Positions 30,426-38,856 of a stretch of 42,468 nt of DNA are shown here, piece after piece (position 1 is the stretch's first letter; the number at the start of each line of letters is the position of its first letter). Origin of the DNA: a virus; the IMG/VR virus record IMGVR_UViG_3300030104_005177, positions 1 through 42,468 of that record; one strand, written 5' to 3'. A program made the translations under genes and the position numbers. The notes beneath the pieces were generated by a model. The model saw only the letters and a list, made by a program, of their open reading frames with translations. It did not search any database and was not told where the DNA came from.

Positions 30426-31987
30426 ACATAAACAAAAACAATGTATCTGAAAAGGAACGAGTCCTTGAGTTAGCTAAAAAAGATATTATATCATTTGGTC
30501 AGCTATTTTTACCAGACGACTTTATGAAGTCTACTCCTGCGGCATATCATTATGAATTAAATAACTTATTGTTAGATGAAACTAAAAAAAGAAACTGCAT
30601 TATACTTCCTAGAGGGCACAGTAAGTCTACGTTAGCTAAAACTGCACTACTGTATAATTTATATTTTAACCCAGAAGGTAAAAAAGAATTTATAGCTTGG
30701 GTAGCTGAGGAACAATCTCAGGCAATAGACCACATAAAATACTTACAAAATCATATAGAAATAAATCCAGCTCTTAATTATTATTTTGGAGACATACAGG
30801 GAAGCAAGTGGACTGAAAAAGAATTTACTACAAGTAAGGGAGATAGGGTTATTGCAAAGGGAACATCTCAAAGGCTACGTGGTCGTTCTCAGCTAGGGTT
30901 AAGATATACAAAAATTATACTTGATGACTTTGAGTCAGAGCTAAATACCAAAACACCAGACAGAAGAAGAGAGATTAAAGAATGGGTTATGTCAACAGTA
31001 GAGCCTGCTCTTGAGAACTCTAAAGGTAATGAAGGTTCTATATGGCTAATTGGAACAATAGTTCACTATGATTCTTTTTTACAAGGTATATATGATGGAT
31101 ACGTAGAAGCAGAAAGGGATAAGCGTAGTTACGCTTGGGATGTTATGTACCACAAGGCTATAGACTCAGATGGTACAGTCCTTTGGCCTAGTTACTTTTC
31201 AAAAGAAAAACTTTTAGATATACGCAGAAGATTTGAAGATGTTGGACTATCACATAAATTTGCACAAGAATATTTAAATGAAGCTAGAGATTTAGAAAAT
31301 GCTAAGTTTAAAACAGATAGACTTCAGTATTATGACCATGAGTTTGAAAGCAGAGATGGATACGCTTATCTTGTAAATACAAAAGATGCTATACCTGTAA
31401 ATATATACATGGGTGTTGACTTAGCTTATGAAGCTACAGAGTCAAGTGACTATCAAATTATAATGGTTATAGCTATAGATAGCGATAGAAATATATATGT
31501 TGTAGATTATATGAGAGAACATATACCTTTATATGATATGCCCGAGCAAATACTAGAATACGCTAGAGAGTTTTCTCCTGTAAAGCGAGTTAATGTTGAA
31601 CATGTGGGTGCTCAAGGTATAATAAAAGATGCTGTTAATAGCCTGTCTGGTAAGGAAAGAAAGGTAGCTCCGGGAATAGCATTAGGAGTAAGACCTCCTA
31701 GTGGCATTAAAAAAGAAGATAGGTTAGAGTCTTTGCTTGCACCTATTGTAAATAGAAAAAAAATGTTTATTAAAAGAACTCATACTAGCTTGGTAGATGA
31801 AATGTTTCAGTTTCCTAAGGGGAAGAATGACGATATACTTGACGGCTTGTGGTATGCTATAAATAAAGCTAGGCCACCTGTAAGCAAAAGATTTGATGCA
31901 TTAGATTTTCTTGAAAACAAAACAGTAAAGTCTGTATCAAGAACAACCAAAAGAGTTATATCTTGGGTTACTGGTCAAAAAATATAA
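30404..31987 (+). CDS. terL: Terminase large subunit
   Basis: The product is 527 aa from ATG 30404; a TTG at 30389 is an alternative. ATPase: LPRGHSKST (68-76, lysine 74), IILDDFES (171-178, Walker B with DD), then WLIGTIVHYDS as the coupling region. Nuclease: MGVDLAYE (336-343), SSDYQIIM and a late DDILDGLWYA. It drives DNA into the prohead and cuts it. The closed, permuted genome suggests headful packaging, but that is inference. Confidence 0.9.
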   Translation: MSKPKKVNINKNNVSEKERVLELAKKDIISFGQLFLPDDFMKSTPAAYHYELNNLLLDETKKRNCIILPRGHSKSTLAKTALLYNLYFNPEGKKEFIAWVAEEQSQAIDHIKYLQNHIEINPALNYYFGDIQGSKWTEKEFTTSKGDRVIAKGTSQRLRGRSQLGLRYTKIILDDFESELNTKTPDRRREIKEWVMSTVEPALENSKGNEGSIWLIGTIVHYDSFLQGIYDGYVEAERDKRSYAWDVMYHKAIDSDGTVLWPSYFSKEKLLDIRRRFEDVGLSHKFAQEYLNEARDLENAKFKTDRLQYYDHEFESRDGYAYLVNTKDAIPVNIYMGVDLAYEATESSDYQIIMVIAIDSDRNIYVVDYMREHIPLYDMPEQILEYAREFSPVKRVNVEHVGAQGIIKDAVNSLSGKERKVAPGIALGVRPPSGIKKEDRLESLLAPIVNRKKMFIKRTHTSLVDEMFQFPKGKNDDILDGLWYAINKARPPVSKRFDALDFLENKTVKSVSRTTKRVISWVTGQKI

Positions 31988-31995
31988 TAAAGTAC

Positions 31996-32025
31996 TTGCA
32001 TTATATAATAATAGTTTAGTATATT
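31996..32025 (+). promoter_or_regulatory. Promoter before portal-capsid genes
   Basis: TTGCAT (31996-32001), 18 bases, TATATT (32020-32025), in the only sizeable gap of the head module. The flanks AAAGTACTTGCATT and TTAGTATATTA match the divergent promoters at 27.7 kb. The start would be near 32032, and AAGGTAGG (32036-32043) could be the ribosome site. Confidence 0.55.
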
Positions 32026-32050
32026 AAACACCAAAAAGGTAGGTGTATCT

Positions 32051-34021
32051 ATTTCTAGTATACGAGAATTAGAAAAGAACGAACAACAGAAGTCCGAAGT
32101 AAATAGACAGTTGTGGAGAATGTGGAGAGATGCTAGGTCTGAATGGGATGTAGAAGCTAGGGACTCTGTAGACTTTTTTCTAGGTAATCATTATTCACAA
32201 GAAGAGTCAGATGCATTAAGAGCAGTTGGCCAAGGTGATTTTGTTATTGACCGTGTTTATGCGGCAATAGAAAAACTAAAATCATTATTGACTTCTAGGT
32301 CTCCTAAGTATAGTGCTGTAGGTAGAGAAGATTCAGACAGTAGAATATCTAATGTTTGGAGAACTATACTTGAGTACATATGGGATATATCAGATGGAGA
32401 CACTCAGTTTAAACAAGCTGTTCATGATTACGCTACTGCAGGTATGGGTTATATGTATGCTTATATTGACCCAGAAGCAGATTACGGAAGAGGTGAAGTA
32501 AAGTATACTTACTTAGACCCATTTAGAGTTTATGTAGACCCTGCATCAAGACATCGTTATGCAGATGATGCGTCTGGAATTATACTGTCTACTATATTAA
32601 CTGAAGACCAACTTGTAAACATGTATCCTCAAGTTGAACCTTTTTTAAAAGACCTAGAAACATATTACGATGAAGAAGATTATCCTGAGTCTGGAAGAAA
32701 GAATTCTTCTCAATCTTTTACTCCAGACGTTGCATATGAATCAGAATACAATAGGATTAATAAATATAGAATCTTAGAAAGATTCATGAAAGTTAAAGTT
32801 CCTTTCTATAGAATATTTAACAAGCAAGATGGTTCTGAAGTTATACTAGATGTTGAAAAGTATAATCAATTTATTGAATCAGAAAATGCTCAGTTACTAA
32901 TAAAAGCTGAGATGATAGAGATAGTAGAAGTAACTCAAACAAGAATTAAAGTTTGTGCAACTGCAGGTAATATTCTTTTGTATGAACAAATATTAAACAC
33001 AGACATATATCCGATAATTCCAGTTCCTAATATATGGACAGGAACTCCTTATCCAAAGTCTGATATATCAAAAGTTAAAGACTCACAAAGACTTTTGAAT
33101 AAGCTTTTCTCTCTCACTCTCTCGCACGCTCAAGCCTCTGCTGGACTTAAGTTAATGGTTCCAGAGGGTAGCGTAGATGATTTGGGGCAGTTAGAACAGG
33201 ATTGGGCTAGACCTAATGCTGTCATACCTTATAACCCTGAGTTCGGTGCACCTCACTTCCCTGCCCCACAATCATTGTCTGGAGAGTTTTATAATTTAAT
33301 GAGTAGAATAGAGCACTATATAGATTTAAGTTTTGGTATCCCGGAGCTAATGCAAGGTTTTAGAGAAGCGGCTCCAGAAACAGTTCGTGGTACTGCGATG
33401 CTTGCTGAGATGGGCGAGACTCGTGGTAAATCTAAACTAAGGGATATTGAAGGAAGTTTGACAAGGTTAGGTAAAAGTTTATACAACCTATCCAAGGGTC
33501 ATTATACTTACGCCAAGACTTTTAGAATCATACAACCAAATAATGATGTTACTGAATTTACAGTTAACAACATGTATGACGATAGAAGTCAGGAAGTCAA
33601 TGCCATTACAAATAACATCACGGTAGGGCATTACGACGTGAGAATCATATCTGGTTCAACTTTACCGTCAAACAGGGTCGCTGAATATCAGATGTACCTT
33701 GAGGCGTTTAAAATGAATTTGGTAGATGATGTCGAGGTTTTAAAGAAAACTGAAATCTTTGACAAAGAAGGTGTCTTACAGCGAAAGGGCCAAATGGCTC
33801 AGATGCAATCCTATATTCAACAACTCGAAAGCCAAGTTAAGAAACTTAGTGGAGACCTACAGACAGCAGAGCGTGAAACGCTTAGCTCTAGAAAGAGGGC
33901 TGAAACTGAGAAGTTCAAAAGCAGGCTTAATGAAATTCAAAATGATACCAAGTTTAAAACTAAGGTTCAGGTTGATAATCTAAAAAGAATTGTTGATTCG
34001 GAAACACAGGCTGTAAGCTAA
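32051..34021 (+). CDS. Portal protein (P22/SU10-type)
   Basis: The dodecameric portal forms the DNA entry vertex. The coding frame has no ATG before the codon at 32120; a TTG at 32111 gives 636 aa. The frame is open further up to a stop at 32012, and the residues SSIRELEKNEQQKSEVNRQ look coding. ATT 32051 lies seven bases after GGTAGG and gives 656 aa. Recognisable portal parts are WDVEARDSVDFFLGNHY, YLDPFRVYVDPASRHRYADD, and GIPELMQG with a tunnel-type helix region and an anti-parallel coiled C-terminus. It follows terminase and precedes scaffold. Confidence 0.8.
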   Translation: MSSIRELEKNEQQKSEVNRQLWRMWRDARSEWDVEARDSVDFFLGNHYSQEESDALRAVGQGDFVIDRVYAAIEKLKSLLTSRSPKYSAVGREDSDSRISNVWRTILEYIWDISDGDTQFKQAVHDYATAGMGYMYAYIDPEADYGRGEVKYTYLDPFRVYVDPASRHRYADDASGIILSTILTEDQLVNMYPQVEPFLKDLETYYDEEDYPESGRKNSSQSFTPDVAYESEYNRINKYRILERFMKVKVPFYRIFNKQDGSEVILDVEKYNQFIESENAQLLIKAEMIEIVEVTQTRIKVCATAGNILLYEQILNTDIYPIIPVPNIWTGTPYPKSDISKVKDSQRLLNKLFSLTLSHAQASAGLKLMVPEGSVDDLGQLEQDWARPNAVIPYNPEFGAPHFPAPQSLSGEFYNLMSRIEHYIDLSFGIPELMQGFREAAPETVRGTAMLAEMGETRGKSKLRDIEGSLTRLGKSLYNLSKGHYTYAKTFRIIQPNNDVTEFTVNNMYDDRSQEVNAITNNITVGHYDVRIISGSTLPSNRVAEYQMYLEAFKMNLVDDVEVLKKTEIFDKEGVLQRKGQMAQMQSYIQQLESQVKKLSGDLQTAERETLSSRKRAETEKFKSRLNEIQNDTKFKTKVQVDNLKRIVDSETQAVS

Positions 34022-34112
34022 TGAAAACAGAAGTAGTGGGAACAGTTCCCGGTTCTGCTTTTACGGACATCTTTAATTAGGTGATGCTAACTAAAAGAAA
34101 TCGAGGAATATA

Positions 34113-34868
34113 ATGGAAAACACTATGCACGAAAATGCCACAATAGAAGGTGTAGAAGGCGAAGTTTTAGAACAAGTTGTTGAGCCAGAGCAAGTAGGGG
34201 GAGCACCCCAACAAGCTACAGGAGAAGAAGTTGTAGATGAATCTAAGAAATTTCAATCAATGTATGACAAAAAATCTGCTGACTATGAAAAGCTCAATAG
34301 CGAAGTCGAGGAGCTTCGTAAGTATCAACAGTTGGGAAAAGTATTACAAGATAGACCCGATGTTGTTGAAGCTATGAGAAACACACTTAGTGGTAATGAG
34401 GCTAGTAATAAAGAAGAACCAAAGGTTACAGAAGATTCTTTTGACCCTTGGGAAGCTTATTACAAGCCCGGTTCTCCCTCTTATGAGATGAGGGTGAAAC
34501 AAGAAAAGGCTGTTGCTCAGCAAGCTGTTCAAGAACAGATGGCAGGGTTTCAGCAACAAATGGCAATTAACAACCTAAAGCAAGACCTAGCTACTAAGCA
34601 CGGCATTACAGACCCAAATATGGCTGAAGACTTTATACAATTTGCTACTACTCCTAGGGAAGAACTTCCTTTGGATATGTTAGTAGATGTGTACAGAAGA
34701 CATAAAGGTGGAGAAGAAAAAGTTTCGCCAAACTTAGAAGCTGTTCAAAAAACTAAAACTATCCCAACTACGGCTGGTGTAGTCCAAGGTTCTGCTCCTG
34801 AACAACCTAATGAATTAGAGGATGTTTGGAAGGGCGTTATGAGCATTTCAAATAGAAAACAAATATAA
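34113..34868 (+). CDS. Scaffolding protein
   Basis: The product is 251 aa, acidic at the N-terminus (GEVLEQVVEPEQVGG) and with coiled-coil-like helices about 45-75 (YEKLNSEVEELRKYQQLG) and 125-155 (Gln-rich). Position between portal and major capsid and this composition are typical of scaffolds that direct prohead assembly. The Shine-Dalgarno is GAGGA. No protease domain is visible. Confidence 0.75.
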   Translation: MENTMHENATIEGVEGEVLEQVVEPEQVGGAPQQATGEEVVDESKKFQSMYDKKSADYEKLNSEVEELRKYQQLGKVLQDRPDVVEAMRNTLSGNEASNKEEPKVTEDSFDPWEAYYKPGSPSYEMRVKQEKAVAQQAVQEQMAGFQQQMAINNLKQDLATKHGITDPNMAEDFIQFATTPREELPLDMLVDVYRRHKGGEEKVSPNLEAVQKTKTIPTTAGVVQGSAPEQPNELEDVWKGVMSISNRKQI

Positions 34869-34881
34869 CAAGGAGCCCTAA

Positions 34882-36204
34882 ATGGCAAATTACAATCAAG
34901 GAATTGTGAATGTTGGAACTCCGGGTGAAGCCGCCTCAGGTTATCACACTAGGAGACTGTTCAATTTCTCAGACCGTGTAGCGGAGTTGGCCCCAGATGA
35001 ATCACCTTTTTTCGTGTATCTCTCTAAGGTAGCTAAAGTTCCTACGGATGACCCTCAATTCCGATTTTTAGAAGATAGAACTAAAATCGCTATGACCGAT
35101 CGTTCTTTCTTAATTAACGGGGATACAACTATCCCAGCCTCTGGAAGTTCAGCAAGTTACTCTGTTGATTTATCCGGTGGAGGTTCAGTAGATTGGCTAA
35201 TAAAAGGTATGGTAGTGGCAGTAGGTCAGGAGACTGGTGCTAATGCCCCAAATACCGTTATACTTAGAATTGAATCAGCACCTCAAGATGATGGAACAAC
35301 TACATCTTTACAAATGAAAACTATTTCAGGTTCAGATGGTAGTGTTGATATTAACAATGCTAAGTGTACTGTTATTGGAACATCTTTTGGAGAAGGTTCT
35401 GGAGCACCAGATGTATTCTCTGAAGAGCTAGATAATGATTTTGGATTTACCCAAATATTTAAAACAGCTTGTGAAATGTCTAATACAGCAAGAGCAACTC
35501 GCTATCGTGGATACGCAGATGAGTTCCAAAGAATTTGGAATTTAAAACTACGTGAACATAAAGTAGATATTGAGCGTGCTATGTTGTTTGGTCAGCGTGC
35601 AAGTGTTGGAGGAGTTCAGTACTCTGAAGGTATTGCAGGACATATTATCGCTAACGGAACAGCTAATACTGGTGATACAGCATTATCTTATTCAGCAGGT
35701 GCACCTTATTTCAGGTCTTCTGAAACCTCTGAGTTAACATATGATAGGTTACTATCTGACTTTGAAGTTGTGTATGACCCTGCTCGTGGAGGTTCTGACT
35801 CAAAGCTAGCTCTTGCTAGTTTACCTGTAATTACATTTTTCAATAAGCTTGGTTCAACTTCTTTTGTTGACCAGTCTGTTGCTAACGAACTTCGTTACAA
35901 TATTGAAAAATCAACAGGTTCTTTTGGTCATACTGTATTGCAAGTTGAGACTATCCACGGTACAATGAATCTAGTAAAGGAACCTCTATTCAGAGGATTT
36001 GCTTCTGGTTTCTTATGTATGGTTGATATGGATAACGTAGCTTACAGACCATTGGTAGGTAATGGAGTTAATCGTGACACTCAAATCATGACTAATGTTC
36101 AGTCTGCTGACGAAGACCTTCGTAAAGATATGATTTTAACAGAGGCTGGATTGGAAGTTTCTCTTCCTGAAAGTCACTACTTAATCAACTTAGAAGGAGT
36201 TTAA
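34882..36204 (+). CDS. Major capsid protein (SU10/DUF5309-type HK97 fold)
   Basis: The product is 440 aa with RBS AAGGAG. The N-terminus includes FSDRVAELAPDESPFFVYL. SU10-like features follow: EIFKTA-type helix (FTQIFKTACEMSNTARATRY), LREHKVDIERAMLFGQRAS, TYDRLLSDFEVVYDPARGG, and an end NVQSADEDLRKDMILTEAGLEV. These correspond to the family of major head proteins typified by phage SU10. It should form the shell around the scaffold. Its codon usage is richer in GC-ended codons than in flanking genes, as expected for a highly expressed gene. Confidence 0.85.
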   Translation: MANYNQGIVNVGTPGEAASGYHTRRLFNFSDRVAELAPDESPFFVYLSKVAKVPTDDPQFRFLEDRTKIAMTDRSFLINGDTTIPASGSSASYSVDLSGGGSVDWLIKGMVVAVGQETGANAPNTVILRIESAPQDDGTTTSLQMKTISGSDGSVDINNAKCTVIGTSFGEGSGAPDVFSEELDNDFGFTQIFKTACEMSNTARATRYRGYADEFQRIWNLKLREHKVDIERAMLFGQRASVGGVQYSEGIAGHIIANGTANTGDTALSYSAGAPYFRSSETSELTYDRLLSDFEVVYDPARGGSDSKLALASLPVITFFNKLGSTSFVDQSVANELRYNIEKSTGSFGHTVLQVETIHGTMNLVKEPLFRGFASGFLCMVDMDNVAYRPLVGNGVNRDTQIMTNVQSADEDLRKDMILTEAGLEVSLPESHYLINLEGV

Positions 36205-36206
36205 TA

Positions 36207-36662
36207 ATGGCTAGAGCAAGTTACTTAGAACAAAATAGTGGAGCAACTTTTGCACATAAGAAAAAAGTTGTTAAGCTTGGAGCCGCATATCAGCTTTTAG
36301 AAAAAGATAGTGGTAAGATATTTATGCTTAATTCAGCTACTGAATTTGCTACTACCTTACCTGCTGTTGCTGATGCTGGTATTGGTTGGTACTGCAAGAT
36401 AGTAGTAGATGCCGCACCTGCTTCCGCTTCTTACACAGTTGTAGAAAAAGCGGCTTCTGACACCGATGTAATTATTGTAAATGGTATTAATGAGCTAGAG
36501 GTTGACACAACCGAAGATGGCCCATATAGTGCTGGTTGCACAACTATAACCTTTGCAGATGGCGTAGCTGTCCAAGGAGACTTTATAGACATTTGGTGCG
36601 ATGGTGAAAACTATTATGTTTCAGGTCAAACCAAAGCAGACGGTGGAATAAGCGTAGCGTAA
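36207..36662 (+). CDS. Putative head decoration/structural protein
   Basis: The product is 151 aa, directly after the capsid gene with RBS AAGGAG. The first 60 residues are VKLGAAYQLLEKDSGKIFML and TEFATTLPAVADAGIGWYC. The rest is beta-rich and acidic, ending ENYYVSGQTKADGG. The pattern is common in marine phages next to the capsid gene. It is probably a capsid decoration or fibre-like protein; the role is inferred. Confidence 0.55.
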   Translation: MARASYLEQNSGATFAHKKKVVKLGAAYQLLEKDSGKIFMLNSATEFATTLPAVADAGIGWYCKIVVDAAPASASYTVVEKAASDTDVIIVNGINELEVDTTEDGPYSAGCTTITFADGVAVQGDFIDIWCDGENYYVSGQTKADGGISVA

Positions 36663-36697
36663 ACTGAATAAATAAAGTTAAGCAGTAATTAGAACTG

Positions 36698-36727
36698 TGG
36701 GGGTTATCGTATAAAGGGTGGCCCCCA
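36698..36727 (+). terminator. Hairpin after the capsid unit (no U tract)
   Basis: TGGGGG (36698-36703) and CCCCCA (36722-36727) pair perfectly around an 18-base loop. The sequence after it is AATCTAAAAAGG, so it is not a typical rho-independent terminator. It may act as an attenuator or as an mRNA 3'-end stabiliser that keeps capsid mRNA in excess over downstream genes. Confidence 0.4.
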
Positions 36728-36745
36728 AATCTAAAAAGGAGTAAT

Positions 36746-36991
36746 ATGAATTGTAAACATTGTAATACACCAAACCCTGAAAGATGGTTTTACTGCAGAG
36801 CTTGTGGGAACAAAGCATCTGAAGCTAACTATACTACTAATTTATTTATGCAAAGCGAGATAGGAAAGAGAAGTGACATAGAATTTTCAACAGTTAGTAT
36901 GGATAGTCATATAGATAAAATAAATAAAGATAAAATTGCAAAGAGCAATAAGTTTTGGAAAGAAAAAGTAAGGCAGGCAGGTGTTAATTAA
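36746..36991 (+). CDS. Small zinc-ribbon protein
   Basis: The product is 81 aa and RBS is AAGGAG. The N-terminal C3-KH-C6 and C17-RA-C20 form a complete zinc ribbon (NCKHCNTPNPERWFYCRACG). The rest is polar and basic. Similar 'NCKHCxTxNPxxWFxCRxCG' proteins occur in structural regions of phage genomes. Function is unknown. The stop overlaps the next ATG. Confidence 0.6.
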   Translation: MNCKHCNTPNPERWFYCRACGNKASEANYTTNLFMQSEIGKRSDIEFSTVSMDSHIDKINKDKIAKSNKFWKEKVRQAGVN

Positions 36992-38028
36992 TGGCTAATT
37001 TTGATATTCAAATACAAGATTTAGTTGGAACTTTTTCAGACCAAACAGCTATGGATGATTTCATGACTGCAGGTGCTAAAGAAATAATTAATTCGCTTCC
37101 AAATAACTTACTATATAAGTGTGCTGATAAATCTACATTAAATAATTCCCCTTCAACTTTATCTAACATGGATACAAAAGGTAAGGTTTTAGGAGTTTTA
37201 AGATTGGATGCAGATAGTAGTGGTATACAAAGACCGTGTAGGTCTGTAAATCCATTTAAAAGAGGTAGGATACAAGACAGTTCAGATATGGAATTAGCAA
37301 CAGCAACAGACCCTGCTTATCTTGTATACGATAATACTTTAGAAGTATATCCTACTCCTACTGCAAACCAAACAGCAGAGGTTGAGTTTGTATCTTTTCC
37401 TACTGTAGATGCTAGTGCGGCTAGTACAATAGCAAATTTTCCAGATGAAGCTGAGTACTTAGTGGTGCTATATGCTTCTATAAAAGTTTTACAGCAGTTA
37501 ATGACAGAAAAGCACGGCAATACAAATATAACAACATCTTTTACTAAATTAAATGATGCATTAACAGATGCTACAGCTTCAGCTAATGCGGCTGTTAGTA
37601 AGTTTGAAAACGCAAGTAGTGAATCTGTTTTTGGAGATGAGTCTACTTTTCTCACAGATGATTCTCAGTTAACAAGAGTTAAGAATGCTTTAGATGCGGC
37701 TGAAAATGTAGTTAATAATAACCAACCTTCATCAGATACAGATGCATTTGGTGCTCAGGCAAATGAAGATGTTGAAATAGTTTCTTCAGCTTTAAATATT
37801 GCACAAACAGAAATAAGAAGAGCACAAGCTCATCTTTCAGAGTGGACTGCAATAGGAGACATGAGAGTAAAAGAAATAAACGCTTACTTGTCTACGGCTC
37901 AGGGTCATGCAAGTGAGATACAAGCTAGGTTAAATGTTGACAATACTGAGTATTCTTGGTATGAAAAGCAACAACTAAAACTGCAATCTGATTATGAAAA
38001 AGGATTAGCTAAGTTGGTAGGTGCATAA
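36991..38028 (+). CDS. Head-tail connector/adaptor candidate
   Basis: The product is 345 aa. The N-terminal half fits phage adaptor-like proteins: DDFMTAGAKEIINSLPNNLL and later DNTLEVYPTPTANQTAEVEF and FPDEAEYLVVLYASIKVLQQ. The C-terminal 150 residues are coiled-coil-rich and repeat Ala/Gln/Glu helices (LNIAQTEIRRAQAHLSEW). It is likely to sit beneath the portal, but it is not assigned by a strong signature. Overlapping start-stop (TAATG) with both neighbours. Confidence 0.55.
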   Translation: MANFDIQIQDLVGTFSDQTAMDDFMTAGAKEIINSLPNNLLYKCADKSTLNNSPSTLSNMDTKGKVLGVLRLDADSSGIQRPCRSVNPFKRGRIQDSSDMELATATDPAYLVYDNTLEVYPTPTANQTAEVEFVSFPTVDASAASTIANFPDEAEYLVVLYASIKVLQQLMTEKHGNTNITTSFTKLNDALTDATASANAAVSKFENASSESVFGDESTFLTDDSQLTRVKNALDAAENVVNNNQPSSDTDAFGAQANEDVEIVSSALNIAQTEIRRAQAHLSEWTAIGDMRVKEINAYLSTAQGHASEIQARLNVDNTEYSWYEKQQLKLQSDYEKGLAKLVGA

Positions 38029-38375
38029 TGGCAGTACATTCAATAACTGTAAAAGAATTAATAAGTAGAGTAAGATTGGTTTTCCCAGATGCTCCAGAAA
38101 CTTATATATTAAATTTAATAAACGATGCTTTAGTTGAGATAGGAACTTACAAAACAAAAGTAGTTCATGCTAAAATATCAACTGTAGCAGATAAATTGTA
38201 TTATGACTTAGCTGATGGTGCACAAGACTCTAGTAATAATAAGCTTGAAGCTAATCAAGTAACTAGAGTTTATCTAATGGACAATGAGGGTGATTATATA
38301 CAAATACCTAGATTAGTTGATAAGAATTTATTATTAATTGACTCAGATAATACTGGGGCAAGCATACCGGATTAA
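38028..38375 (+). CDS. Connector/tail accessory protein candidate
   Basis: The product is 115 aa: VKELISRVRLVFPDAPETYI, then LNLINDALVEIGTYKTKVVH, a strand KLYYDLADG and a beta end. This resembles the N-terminal helices of gp4-like adaptor proteins. It is followed two bases later by a gene with the remaining part of such a protein, so the pair may work as one unit. Confidence 0.55.
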   Translation: MAVHSITVKELISRVRLVFPDAPETYILNLINDALVEIGTYKTKVVHAKISTVADKLYYDLADGAQDSSNNKLEANQVTRVYLMDNEGDYIQIPRLVDKNLLLIDSDNTGASIPD

Positions 38376-38377
38376 AT

Positions 38378-38809
38378 ATGGCAAGTAATATAAAATTTCC
38401 AGAAAACCAAGCAATGTACTTCATCGAAGGTGATAAGCTTGCTTTGGTAACAAGGGTAGATTCTAGTGGAAACAGAAGAGCTACTGCTAGAAAACAATTT
38501 AAGGCTATATCTGAAGCGGTTACAAATGGTATACTAATACATTATTATGCAGAGCCAAATAGCGTAACTGCAATTACAGATAGCTTAGATATAGACAATA
38601 CTTTAGAGTTGGCTGTTGTTGATTATGTAAAAAAATGTTTATATATGGATAGAGCAGGTAAAGCTAGGGACGCTGGAACGTCTCAAGCCTCCATGTTAAT
38701 GGCTAATAAGCATGAAAGAAATTTTAAAGATGCCGTTCACAGATACGGTGTAAGAAAAAAAGATAAAACAGGTGGAAGTAGGGTTGTTAAAGTCCCTAAT
38801 TTAGTTTAA
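38378..38809 (+). CDS. Connector/structural protein candidate
   Basis: The product is 143 aa: PENQAMYFIEGDKLALVTRV, then LDIDNTLELAVVDYVKKCLY and FKDAVHRYGVRKKDKTGG. The DID.xLE.AVVDYVKxxLYxDRAG pattern is common in marine phage genomes just before the fibre. It is in a different frame from the preceding gene. Role inferred from order only. Confidence 0.55.
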   Translation: MASNIKFPENQAMYFIEGDKLALVTRVDSSGNRRATARKQFKAISEAVTNGILIHYYAEPNSVTAITDSLDIDNTLELAVVDYVKKCLYMDRAGKARDAGTSQASMLMANKHERNFKDAVHRYGVRKKDKTGGSRVVKVPNLV

Positions 38810-38856
38810 CCAATATAGATGCTTTTAAGCGGTGGTGGAGGAATATAGGATAGATT

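Noticed and set aside
34021-34080. 19-aa frame starting in the portal stop (TAATG)
   Set aside because: No ribosome site and no recognisable feature; too short to support.
36698-36727. Strong transcription terminator after the capsid unit
   Set aside because: The stem is GC-rich but has a long loop and no U tract, and coding continues in the same direction; kept as a weak hairpin only.
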